In this document: one piece after another, positions 9,866-19,941 of the stretch | Layout of the letters: every line of letters begins with the position of its first letter | Position numbering within the stretch: the stretch's first letter is position 1 | Source: Skeletonema tropicum | Taxonomy: Eukaryota; Bacillariophyta; Thalassiosirophyceae; Thalassiosirales; Thalassiosiraceae | Assembly (NCBI GenBank): GCA_037178625.1 | Contig: CM074130.1 | Coordinates: 3,534,001 to 3,598,000, forward strand | Direction of reading: 5' to 3' | DNA: 64,000 nucleotides | The notes under the pieces: model-generated | Databases searched by the model: none | What the model saw: the letters and a program-made list of their open reading frames with translations, nothing else | Told to the model about the DNA's origin: nothing | Made by a program: the position numbers and the translations under genes

Positions 9866-10722
9866 GCTGCCTTTGAGTCAACGATACTGAGCTTGCACTC
9901 AAGGGAACTATCAAAGGATGCGCCTCAGTAGATTCCAACAAAAGTGCAAAGATATGAGTTATCTTAGATTACTTTGAATCATTTCTATCTTTATCCGCCA
10001 TGGATCCTTCTTCCCCAATACTGAATGAGTGCCATTGCTTCACACCTGAATAGATTATCATATTCTTTGAGAGACAAGGAAGAATCCCCCTACCTCTCTG
10101 AACACACTGTACAAAATTAGGTGTTGAGGTGGATATTCTGGGCTGATTTTAACTCTTCGGGATTGCAAAAATTGGAGTCATACATACAAATATAAACGGT
10201 AAAATCTTGCGCGATGCACTTGGAGGTAGATCACGTGATGTGCAGCATTTGAGCATGCATTTGATTGTGCCGTAGTGAGATTAGACACCGAAGCCAGAGA
10301 ATCACTTCCAAAACTCGCAACATAGGCAACCGGGTGATTAGTGGAACATTTTAGATAGCATGATGGCGCAGGCAATGATAGCTATCCAATGTAAATAATC
10401 GCTTTCAATTGGACACTTATTCCAGACAACTGGAGAACTGACTACAATACTTGGAAGAACCAGCTGTGTCGTAGAAGAGATCGACGTGCATTTCACACAA
10501 ACAACACCTCTCTAGAGGGAGTGGTAATTTAGATTACCGGTTTTTCACTCCTTGGAGCCGACAATCAAACGCATCACTACTATACGCCGCCCCTCCATTG
10601 CGCTGCTGTCACAACATTAAGTATAAAGGCATGATAATTCTTTGCCTTCACTTTCTTGAGGAGAAGGATGAACTTAAGTGCTTTCTCGTGAGTGAGACAA
10701 AACTTTCCCACGACTGAACTTT
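9866..10722. other. Unassigned 0.86-kb spacer
   Basis: AT-rich DNA without a credible ORF, tRNA-like cloverleaf or repeat that I can recognise. A minus-strand 65-codon ORF at 10178-10375 lacks any supporting feature. Confidence 0.3.
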
Positions 10723-10931
10723 TTGCCGCAGCTGTCCTTCTCCACACTCTCACACACGCACTCCAAAAAGATCATTTTTCAGCAAACCAACGACGTCGTG
10801 GTGGTTGATTATGGCATCAAAGGTGAGTTCATTCCGATGACAGACTGCTCCTGCCTCGTGTGTCCTCTGTGCCAAATCTCGGAGTTTCGGAGGATTGTTG
10901 GATTGGAGATATGTTTTGTTCAAGTTAATGG

Positions 10932-11146
10932 CCTTCGGGTGCACTCGGTTTGGGGTTCCGAGAGAGATAGTCTTGGTCGGTTTCCAAGGTGGGTCTCACG
11001 TGGCAGGGCTTTAAGGAGTCAAGAGGCTTCAAATGGATGTTTGTTTCACCCTCAACAAGTGGGGCATCATCCTCCTCCTTTAAGGTTTGCCGAGACACTT
11101 AAATCCGTCGTCAAACCTCTGTTCGATCTCATCGAAAAGTATCCCC
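10932..11146 (+). repeat. Dispersed repeat R4, plus copy
   Basis: This stretch is the inverted partner of 15809-16012. Shared blocks read, on this strand, cactcggtttggggt, cgagagagatagt, ggtcggtttccaaggtggg, then cttaaatccgtcgt... aagtatccccaac near the end. In one frame both copies resemble ERDSxGRFPRWV and later KPLFDLIEKYP/KLPFDLFEKYP, so the repeat carries former coding sequence. It ends about 170 bp before the ATG of the unrecognised gene at 11315. Confidence 0.65.
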
Positions 11147-11314
11147 AACAAACGCATCTATGATCCGACTCTACTCTTATTCTTCGGTGTGGCAAATGAA
11201 TGTTGTTTCACAAATATTGTTGACCTACCCTCATCTAAATCTAACAAACAACATTTTCTTCTTTCAAATCGTAGACATCTTCCCTTGAGCAATCTTCCGA
11301 CAAAGTTTCATACC

Positions 11315-13393
11315 ATGGCGTCTTCGATGCAACTCAGCAGCGCCACGTTTGACGATGTTATATCTGACATCATGCACCTCACCAGCTGCCAACCTTCTCA
11401 AATCAAGTCAATAATGGACGGTTTTTGGGATTTTACTCATCTACCTGCAGCTATGACAAGAATACTCGTTGATAAGCCAAACCATTGTGCGTATTTGTAT
11501 GGGGCACCGTCCTGCTGTGACACCACAGGAGCCAACGCGAAGCAAGCGCCCGTGTTGACAGCAATTGTGTTGCCCGAAACATACGGGCCACCGACAGTGA
11601 CAGCTCTTCGTTACAATAATCAACGAGCTAGTGAAGAACTTATTCCCTTCGCCTCGCTAGGATACATGTGGAAAGAGGTGACGGTGACGGATGACCCCTC
11701 GCCCAAAGGCAGATTGTTTTTCCTCTCTTATGAACCTGATTTGGAAGATGTCTCTGATACAGATGACATCGTCTATGCCCATGAGTACTCTACTCCGTAT
11801 TTGGTATTGTATCCTGCGAAGATCTTCGAACACGGAACAACGGTAAGCTTCGGCTTGACTGCGTTAACTTCACATATCAAGATGGCGACGGTGATGCAGC
11901 CGACGCTGAGTGGGACTGTCGCTTGGATTTGCAGGATTTCGTCAACCAACTGTTCCACGGTCCCTATCAGCCTATGGATGAAGACGTAGTAGTTGACGAA
12001 GCGGCCAGCAAAGCATATTTGAAAAGGGTAAGCTCATTCTTCTCTCGCAAATCTCCACTTTTACATTTTTCTTTCCTCACGCAAGAGAATACTATACTTC
12101 TTATGTCCCGTTCCCCTTCAGGTGATTAGTAATGCAGCTCAACTTAAACGTGCGAAGAAGGAAGCAGACCACATGTCTCATTTCAGTACTGTACGGTACA
12201 CGCGAAGGCAGGTGAAGAATATCAAGTGTTACGTAATACTCCCTGCGAACTACCCCGCCTCGATCCAAGAAAAGCCAGTTTATTCTGGGAGATGCGTTGA
12301 TGGCTTCTTACAGCAGCAGCAGGGGGGGCCTATTTACGTTGCCGACCATTACTCTCTATCCGGCGAAGGCGTTCGTAGCAGACTTCCGTCGACTGTGTTG
12401 AAAAACTTCGACATGGCGAACAATAGGCTCCACATTACTCTCGTCCTAGACTTTGCGGATGCAATTCGTCATAAGGTCAATACCAATGCAGCTCTGGACG
12501 CTCTTGTACAAAATTATGTGGATCGACTTCTCCAATATATTGGCAGCAACCTCAATCGTACATTGGGAGTCCAATACATCCTCCGCCTCATCGACGAGTG
12601 TAAAGGAATGATCTCGAATGTCGGTCGCTTTCACTACGATGCTAGCGACTTCATTGTCAATTTCCTATTCAATGCACCTAGGACTAGGAACTTGAGAACT
12701 CTCAATCAGGAACAGCCCCAATTCATTCGCGTGAATTCATCGGGGGTGCTTGAAGTGAAAGCTTTTGGCGGCAGAAACTACAAACGAATCAGCACAGCTG
12801 TTCTTAGAGAGTTTCTTTCGTATGAGGGTATTATCTCATCGGTCCTTCCACTCCTCTGGGGATCTAATGAAGCTATGATCCGCATGCCTGCAGGAGCACG
12901 TGAGGATCATACAGATGATCAGGAGAACGCATCACCAGTAGAACAACAACCACGACGGGATCGTTTGAAAGCATCCCTCCTCTTAATGTCAACGCTCACA
13001 AGAGGTTGTAAGCATCGCATCAAAAAGTTCCTCCCTGATCATGAAGTGCCGTTTTCTCAGATCATGGAATTGCTCAAGCAAAAAGTGAAGACCGTCGATA
13101 TGAAGGAAGTGAAGTCCAAGCATCACATTCATCAAATTGCTATGACTGAAGCGCGCATGATGATTGGAGTCTTCGTTGAAGAAGGCGGAAACCATCAGCA
13201 CTGCGTCTTTATCGATGGCACTGATGGTCCTCAAGGGAGTATTAGCGATCCTTTGCCTGGGTACGAGAAGAGGATGGCTCGATGCGACGAAACATTGGAA
13301 GTGCTTGGAATCACTGAGTTCAGCTCCTTATTCTACGTTGAAAGTATCGAAGTAAGCCAGAAGACGATGAGGGCATTAAAAAGGACCCACTAA
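11315..13393 (+). CDS. Unrecognised protein, three exons
   Basis: Proposed exons are 11315-11842, 11935-12027 and 12122-13393, with introns of 92 and 94 bp (gtaagc...tttgcag and gtaagc...cttcag), both phase 0, giving about 630 residues. It starts MASSMQLSSATFDDVIS. I recognise no domain. The last 120 residues (HQIAMTEARMMIGVFVEEGG, CVFIDGTDGPQGSISDPL) carry a His-Cys-Val-x-Ile-Asp pattern. That is reminiscent of the C-terminal half of papain-like folds in repetitive genes of diatoms, where a His lies next to a strand and an Asp follows in DPL, but this is speculative. It is the only intact multi-exon gene inside the repeat island and R4 copies lie outward of it, so it may belong to a mobile or multicopy family. 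Intron 1 is not certain (see findings). Confidence 0.55.
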
Positions 13394-13494
13394 ATCTTTT
13401 CCTTCCACAGTTGAATATGTCTTCAGCTATTCTCAGCATAGGTATAGTAGTCATAAATATTGAGTATTGGGTTGCATGTATAATAAGTAGATTA

Positions 13495-14050
13495 TTGATT
13501 CTCAACAACTAATGCGCACATTAATGATGACACTTGCATCGGACTAACCCCAGCCCAAATAGAACCTCTCAGATCAGCTACGAGGCTGCAGCATCGCTTG
13601 TACATAAGCAATCCGTCTGAGCAGTACTAATGAGCTTGTATAGTATCGCCACCGAGTATAATGGGCCACTAGAAGCTGCTGATGCGCATAATATCGGCGC
13701 TAGATACGATACGGCGAAATGAGGTGCTGCTGGCCAGCTCGCACTGGACCTCTCAGATCAGCTACGAGGCTGCAGCATCGCTTGTACAAGAGCAATCCGT
13801 CTGAGCAGTACTAATGGACTTCTATAATATTGCCGCCGAGTATAACGGGCAACTAGAAGATGCTCATGCGCATTATGACGACGCTAGACAGTATACGGCG
13901 AAATGAGGTGCTGCTGGCCAGCTCGCACGGGCACGGGCACGGGACCTCTCAGATGAGCTACGAGGCTGCAGCATCGCTTGTACATGAGCAATCCGTCTGA
14001 GCAGTACTAATGAGCTTGTATAGTATTGCCACCTAGTATAGAGCTTCATA
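13495..14050 (+). repeat. R1 repeat array, three tandem units with leader
   Basis: Part of the R1 leader (actaatgcgcac, ctaaccccagcccaaat) is followed by units starting near 13562, 13746 and 13942, with periods of 184 and 196 bp. The 196-bp spacing comes from a short gcacgg triplication before the third head. The third unit is cut off near 14050. This array starts 102 bp after the stop codon of the unrecognised gene. Confidence 0.75.
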
Positions 14051-15210
14051 GAGGTGCACAATAGAACCAGATCTTGATTGTCTTACAACTTGATCGAGAG
14101 CATGATCGCGGGAAATGTCTGGAAGAACTTCCTCCTTAATATCCATCCATCTTGTAGTTGAGTACGTCTAATCGTGATCGGGAATTGGCCGTTCAAATCA
14201 ATGTTCGGCTCTTGGGATCAAATACCAACGGGCATTATGATGCTTCTTGAGATACGAGGATACATGGAATTCAAACTTGTTCAAGTTGTCCCTCTCGAGG
14301 AAGTGTAAGACAAGAATGGCTCCTCCAACGTTAAACATTTTGTCAAGAGCATCTTACCAAGAGGTAGTTCCAGATTCAGCGTCGAGTAGAATAATTGCAG
14401 TCTTTTCTTGGGAACATAGCTGACCTAACACGCAGGCGCAGCATCATCATTGATGCCACGTGCGCTGGTGTATCCAGCCATATCAACGGGGTTGCTTTCC
14501 TTAATATCCTTGGGCGGAATCAGGAGTTTACCAGCTGTAGGTTTCCGCATATCTCGTCTCCCCTATTAATTATAGCGATCCTCCTTTGAAATAGTATCAA
14601 CGTCTAACTCGTGTTCAGTGATCGCCGTCATCATCCACCTATTCCAAGACGGGTTGGCATAATATTCACCTGTTCCTCCTTCAGGGAGCCATCGGCAAAT
14701 TGCACATCAATTAGAGACACATTTGTAGAAAGGGGCTGTAGTTGTGCTTCGTCCAGAACCGGCCATATTTCACCGACTAAGCACGGAGTTACCTTGCCAA
14801 TAGCCTGCGCTTCGTTCAGATTTGGTAAGACGACCTTGGCCTTGCATGCAGTGCAATTCAAGATGCATTTACGTTGCTGCAATTGGGCGAAGGCTTCGTA
14901 TCAATCTACCGGTCAAGTCAGTACCGTCTGGGAACTGAGAAGGCTTGGATAGTAATAATAAGTCCAGGTTCATCTGAGAAGCGTCTCAAACAAACTCTGA
15001 TCCATTCATGCAGGAGAATACATATATACTTATATGTAGGAGTAACTTATAAGTCTCGTGACGATGAGCAGCAGACAACAATACCTTCACCTCATTCTCT
15101 TCAGGGACCGTCTGCAACCTCGCTAGGATCTTGGGTAGACGGGACTTATTTGTAGGGAATAGGAACACCAAATCTATCATGGATGCACCTCGTGATGTGG
15201 AAGCGGGCAA
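14051..15210 (-). pseudogene. Decayed minus-strand protein-coding region
   Basis: Several minus-strand frames read as protein and follow one another, interrupted by stops and frame changes. From the 5' side they are ASMIDLVFLFPTNKSRLPK (15200-15060), LNCTACKAKVVLPNLNEAQA and VTPCLVGEIWPVLDEAQ (14870-14700), RDMRKPTAGKLLIPPKD and SARGINDDAAPAC (14560-14420), then GGAILVLHFLERDNL and FHVSSYLKKHHNARWYLIP (14330-14200) and LPDISRDHALDQVVRQS (14130-14060). I take this as one broken gene, possibly with remnants of introns. The family is not recognised; position among repeats suggests a transposon gene. Confidence 0.45.
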
Positions 15211-15469
15211 CTACTGTGGACGGGCAATCACCGGAAACTGCTGTATATACGGGTAAGTACTGGTACATATAAAAGCTTAAGTGTGTACGCGTTCTTCTTA
15301 CTTATTGAAGAAGAACGGACCCAAACGAGCTTGCCGTGGTGCTTTCGTTTGTTTCTTCGCAACTCTCTTTCGTTCATGTCTGCTGTGGCCTAGGCGAAGA
15401 GAAGTATTCACATCAGCAAGCTTGGAAGCAACGTTGTGACACACTGGACACACTATCATAACGTTATGA
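15211..15469. other. Unassigned spacer
   Basis: No ORF or repeat that I can support lies here. Confidence 0.3.
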
Positions 15470-15690
15470 TGATTGATGATGTTGATTGATTCAGTTTAAG
15501 CCATCCCGGTAGGGTGCAGTAGGATGAGTTGGATGACTTAGTATGAAGGATTCCACGAAGCAAGGATGGATGCCAACTTGCTCTCTAGATCGATGAAGTT
15601 GCACACCAATGACTTGTTTAGAAGTACCAAGCACAGTTTCAAGAGAGTGAAAGTAGAGTAAAAGTAAAAGAAGCAAATGATTCGTTAGAG
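15470..15690 (+). repeat. Dispersed repeat R2, copy b
   Basis: Second copy of the segment at 6430-6640. Here it is followed by unrelated sequence instead of R1, which shows that R2 is an independent unit. Confidence 0.7.
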
Positions 15691-15808
15691 ATAATGTGTT
15701 GGTAAATAGATGATTTCCTAACTTATTATCATTATTATGATCGCAGACAGAACGACAAGATTTTGCCCCCAAAATCAAACCAAAGACAAGCTGTAAACAT
15801 TGTAGGTG

Positions 15809-16012
15809 GGGATACTTTTCAAAGAGATCGAACGGTAGTTTAACGACGGATTTATGGTCTGGCAAACCCTAAAGGAACTGTGCCCATCTTATCCCCTGGG
15901 GAGGACGAACACTCTGTTTAAGCCTCTCGACACCTTCAAAGGCAGCCATGACCCACCTTGGAAACCGACCATTACTATCTCTCTCGGACCCCAAACCGAG
16001 TACACCCGAAGG
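15809..16012 (-). repeat. Dispersed repeat R4, minus copy
   Basis: Inverted copy of 10932-11146. On the minus strand it reads GSERDSNGRFPRWVMAAFEG in one frame and LPDHKSVVKLPFDLFEKYPH further on. The two R4 copies bracket about 4.7 kb that contains the unrecognised gene, an R1 array, the minus-strand relic and R2 copy b. Confidence 0.65.
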
Positions 16013-16026
16013 AGTACTGAAAAGCA

Positions 16027-16254
16027 GGGCCAATTTAATTAATCGCCGGCCTTCCTCGGCGATACTGGGCCCATTTGTATACCGCCGGCTTTTTCCTCGG
16101 CGGTGCTGGGCCGATTTGTATAGCACCGGCTTCCACGGTGCTGGGCCATTATTTGAATCGCCGGCTTTTCCTCAGCGATGAATGGGCCGTTATTTGAATC
16201 GCCGGCTTTCCTCAGCGATGGGCCAATTTGTATAGCACCGGCTTCCACGGTGCT
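16027..16254. repeat. Array of six GC-rich hairpins with covarying stems
   Basis: Six 7-bp inverted repeats start at 16042, 16081, 16122, 16157, 16198 and 16234. The stems are ATCGCCG/CGGCGAT, ACCGCCG/CGGCGGT, AGCACCG/CGGTGCT, ATCGCCG/CAGCGAT (twice, one mismatch) and AGCACCG/CGGTGCT. Loops are 7-10 nt and start with GC followed by a pyrimidine run. Each hairpin is preceded by a conserved spacer of the form GGGCCnATTTGTAT or GGGCCnTTATTTGA. Start-to-start distances are 39, 41, 35, 41 and 36 bp, so the array is not a codon-phased protein repeat. Confidence 0.85.
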
Positions 16255-17146
16255 GAAGTTGATTGTTGCTTGATCTCATCCATCTATCAAAACTGAACAG
16301 AGGATGATGAATCACTGTAATCATCGGCTGCGGCGATGCTTGCGGGTAAACGTTGTTGGAAGGCGGCGGTAGGCGGTGGCGATGCTTGCGGGTGAACGTC
16401 GTTGGAAGGCGGCGGTAGAAGAGGCCGGCGAGCGGAGGTCGGAGGTGGTTGCCATTGCCGACATGGATGATTTGCTAGTAAATGATGTTGACAGTTTTCC
16501 AAATGAAAAATTATGAGCTCATGAAAGCAGCAGCAAGTCATCTCAACGACTTTTTTTCTCTGCCATCACGAGAAAGCCATCCATGATTGAATGAATGGCT
16601 GTGAGAGCTCGGATTGCCCGCCATGATTGATTGCTTTTGTGCGCACACGAGCTGAGCGAAAAAGTTGTTGGAGATCTGTCGCGCAATGAAATGTATTGAT
16701 TCCGACGGAGTAACAAATCATGTTTTGGATATGATGGGTAAGGATTCTCCCTTCTTTCTGTTGGATGCCATGAACCATTGGGGACACGCCAATGTAAATA
16801 TTTGTAGGCCGCTAATGCCCTAAATTAAGACGTCATTATTATTCTTTTCCTTTGATTTTGTTGCCGTAGAGTGTCGAAGAGAAGACGAACCGATGATGTG
16901 TTGATGTGTCGGGAGATCGGGGCAGTAAGTCAGCTTCTGCATGAATATTTAATAATAATAACACAACTATGCCATAAAAATTGTTGCGAATGCACAGCCA
17001 GTGATGATAATTAACATCGTTATCGCTCGTTGCTGTTTTTTGGTATGGTGTATAGTTTGCCGTGCATACGCATACAGTAGGTGACATGGTTGATGTTTTG
17101 TGTGTTCGGAAAAAAATGAAGTGCTTGAACACGAATCCGTGCAACA
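16255..17146. other. Spacer with a short tandem duplication
   Basis: No gene is supported. At 16332-16418 a 41-bp segment (ggcgatgcttgcgggt ... aaggcggcggtag) occurs twice, 46 bp apart, with two differences. The minus-strand ORFs at 16287-16541 and 16839-17147 show no protein-like features. Confidence 0.4.
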
Positions 17147-18403
17147 ATGAAGGGTTTGTATTGGGGGCTAAATAATGGTAAAATAGTTACTGGCAGCCCC
17201 TTGTACTTTGGCCCACGTGGGCCGACAGTGAAGCAAATAAATCTCAACTCTCAACTCTCAACGTTTGAACTGAATCATTTTAGCAGGCAGGAAGCAGGAA
17301 ACTGGAAGCTGCGCCCACCAACATACATATTCTGCACACAAGTACGAGCATTACTTGACGACAATAGTGATATCTGCTTTGGTGCTAATCAGCCCTGTCA
17401 ACTATCAAGCCGTTTCAAAGCTCTCCCGATAACCGCCCCTCAAGATGCCGACGACGATGATCTAGCACCTCGTTTAGCCTACTCAGACCTCCCGGTCATG
17501 CTTGGAATACACCTTTTCCGCAACCACTATGTATCTGTACCGAGCAGCAATTGTAGAATCATCATTCCGTCCACTATATCGCCTCATATTGATATCGAGA
17601 TCGTCTCGACAGTTTAAACTGAAGAACTATTTTGTACACAGGAACGTCATCCACCTAAGCAAGATGGTGGCGAGGCCAAGTAGTAATAGTGCCATTTTTT
17701 AGCTCCAAGATATCAATTGACAGTGGCGAATAAAGTCTTCCACCGTCTCTATCGTGTCGTCTTGGCGAGGAGATCATCGTGGACCTTTAAACTAAGTAAT
17801 TACGTCGCAAATAGCCTGAGACGGACAAAATTCAAATTCTGGCCAGTGAAAGTGAAAATTCATCTCCCCATCATCTCACAATTGATACTTACGAAGCAAT
17901 CAATCTATCTGATTTGGTGCAAATCATTCTCTACTTCCGCTGGCCGTCGAGCAAATGATGCATACTCACACGGAACGGGAGTCTCTTACGACGCATCGAC
18001 AGTCAATTCAGAGCAAAGGAATACATTCAATAGAATCGTCAGAAGAAGTATGCTGATGCCAAGTTGAAACTTGCAGAGTCCACTGCTACAATGGCTACGA
18101 CAGATCGAGAGATAGAGGAACAGAAGAGACTTATTGAACAGCTTTTCAAAGAGTGAGAATGCAAGACACGACTGTAACGTCCTCAATGATGATCTTGCCG
18201 ATTCAAACTCCTCGAGTGACGTGGACGACGAATCATCAGACGAGGACAGCTTTTCTTCTACATCCGATGAGGAAGACGATTCCGCAGGCTATTCGAGTGC
18301 AAGTGACAGTCAAATGGATTTTCCCAAAGACGACGGATACAACCCTCGCCAGGATCCTCCTACACATTCAGCAGCTGACGATGACTCGAGTCAGGATTAC
18401 TAA
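17147..18403 (+). pseudogene. Broken plus-strand coding region with coiled coil and acidic tail
   Basis: Consecutive plus-strand frames look like protein: KALPITAPQDADDDDLAPRL (17420-17480); FRPLYRLILISRSSRQFKLK (17567-17625) and the related FHRLYRVVLARRSSWTFKLS (17735-17795); SYDASTVNSEQRNTFNRIV (17985-18042), then after a one-base frame change at about 18045 KKYADAKLKLAESTATMATT and EIEEQKRLIEQLFKE (a coiled coil, to 18153); then an acidic Ser-rich tail (SSDVDDESSDEDSFSSTSDE, to stop 18403). Stops and frame changes make it a pseudogene, unless unrecognised introns join the parts. The family is not recognised. Confidence 0.4.
17210..17223. other. Perfect 14-bp palindrome
   Basis: GGCCCACGTGGGCC is a perfect palindrome with a central CACGTG (E-box/G-box core). 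A GGGGCT/AGCCCC inverted repeat (17164-17169 and 17195-17200) lies just before it. Function unknown. Confidence 0.5.
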
Positions 18404-18588
18404 CAATCATTTCGCCTTAATATGGATTGGTCAAACCCCAAAAGTTGCGCCGAACACGGCCAAATCTCCGAGCAGTCTGCACCTATTTGTAGACCTAACG
18501 GAAGATGGTAGGATGGGTCTACCATTGCGGTTAGCCTAAAAACGCATAAGAGATGTGTACTCGTCTAGTTTTGTAGAGAGTAATTTTC

Positions 18589-18920
18589 TAAGTAAGCTCT
18601 AAGCTTTGATTCTTAATTGGACTAACCCAAGCCCAAATAGGACCTCTCAGATCAGCTGCGAGGCTGCAGCATCGCTTGTATATGAGCAATCCGTCTGAGC
18701 AGTACACATGAGCTTGTATAGTATCGCCACCGAGTAGTATAGTGGGCATCGCTTATACGTAAGCTACCCGTCTGCGCAGTGCTAATGGGCTTCTATACTA
18801 TCATCAAAAAGTGTAATGGTCCACTAGAAGCTGCTAATGCCATAATGACGACGCTAGATATATACGATACGGCTAAATAATGAGGTGCTGCTGGCCAGCT
18901 CGCACTTACTGGACCTCTCG
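18589..18920 (+). repeat. R1 repeat with leader, rightmost copy
   Basis: The leader taagtaagctctaagctttg is followed by an R1 unit starting at 18640, with the same extra half-unit (cgcttatacgtaagctaccc) as the copy at 7382-7639, so these two copies are closest relatives. A new head (ggacctctcgatc) at 18911 is cut off. The repeat ends 180 bp before the proteasome gene. Confidence 0.75.
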
Positions 18921-19100
18921 ATCTAAAAAATCATGTTTTTGGGGGGCTACGAGAGAGAAAATAAAAGAGCTGCCACTTTTCTTTTGGTTTCGGCAATGAT
19001 CATCGCATCAAAGTATCAGTTAGGTCAATAGATATCATTCGGATAGAGACAGATAGAGACGCAATAGCATAGTAGATAGCAACAAATAGCAACAGTCAAC

Positions 19101-19941
19101 ATGTCTTATGATCGCGCCATCACAGTATTCAGTCCTGACGGGCATCTCTTCCAAGTTGAATATGCAATGGAAGCTGTACGAAGAGGCAGCACGGCCGTCG
19201 GCGTGAGAGGGAAAGATTGCGTTGTCCTCGCTGTCGAGAGGAGGGCGTTGGCCAAGTAAGTGCTCGTTGAAATGCATGCTTGAATATTTACATGAATATA
19301 TGTGTGTCTTTTTTTCATAATTTCACTATCTCATATCATCACCGCAAATAAATAGACTCCAAGATCCAAGAACCATCCGTAAAATCGTCTCTGTAGACGA
19401 GCGCAGCGTCCTCGCCTTTGCCGGCCTCACCGCCGACGCTCGCGTCCTCATCAACAAAACCCGCATGGAGGCACAATCCTACCGACTCACCTGCGAGGAC
19501 GCGCCATCGGTGGAGTATTTAGCTCGATACATTGCACGAACGCAGCAAAAGTACACTCAGAGGGGGGGCGTCCGTCCGTTTGGAATTGCCACTCTCTTGG
19601 CTGGATTTTCGGAGGAGGGAAAGCCAGTGTTATATCAGACTGATCCGGCGGGAACGCACAGTGAGTGGAAGGCTCAGGTTATTGGGGGAAGGAATGCCAA
19701 AAGTCTCAGAGAATTTCTGGAGAAAAATTGGGAGGAGGGGTTGGAGGAAGAGAAAGCCGTGAGGATGGGCGTGCAAGCTCTTTTGGAGGTTGTGGATAGT
19801 GGAGCGAAGAATATGGAAATTTGTGTCGTGAGACCTGGTGGAGGAAAGGCTATTATGGATGAAAAGGATGTCGATGCCATTGTTAAGGAAATTGAGGCTG
19901 AGGCAGAGGAAGGAAAGACTAGCAAGCCTGCTGAGGAGTAA
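19101..19941 (+). CDS. PSMA7: 20S proteasome subunit alpha-4 (PSMA7 type)
   Basis: Structural alpha-ring subunit of the 20S proteasome, cytosol and nucleus. Exons are 19101-19255 and 19356-19941 with one 100-bp GT-AG intron, giving 246 residues (animal PSMA7 about 248). It starts [20 protein letters not shown], the alpha-subunit signature with the gate residues YDR. It continues with [45 protein letters not shown] and [14 protein letters not shown]. The C-terminus is acidic and K/E-rich as in the family. No active-site Thr, as expected for an alpha subunit. The intron splits the Lys codon before [13 protein letters not shown] 19101 gives the canonical N-terminus, so the start is secure. Confidence 0.95.

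Noticed and set aside
9866..10722. tRNA or other structured RNA genes in the repeat island
   Set aside because: I looked for the GTTCRANNC T-loop and paired acceptor arms by eye and found none convincing. A covariance search would be decisive.
10723..11163. A 146-codon plus-strand ORF as a gene
   Set aside because: There is no ATG at the start, half of it is repeat R4, and it has no domain. It is more likely repeat-derived.
16039..16248. A minus-strand ORF across the hairpin array as a tandem protein repeat
   Set aside because: Unit spacing is 39, 41, 35, 41 and 36 bp, so the frame does not stay constant between units.
16027..16254. A CRISPR array
   Set aside because: The recurring units are palindromic stems and the sequences between are conserved, the opposite of unique spacers. 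The context is a eukaryotic nuclear genome.
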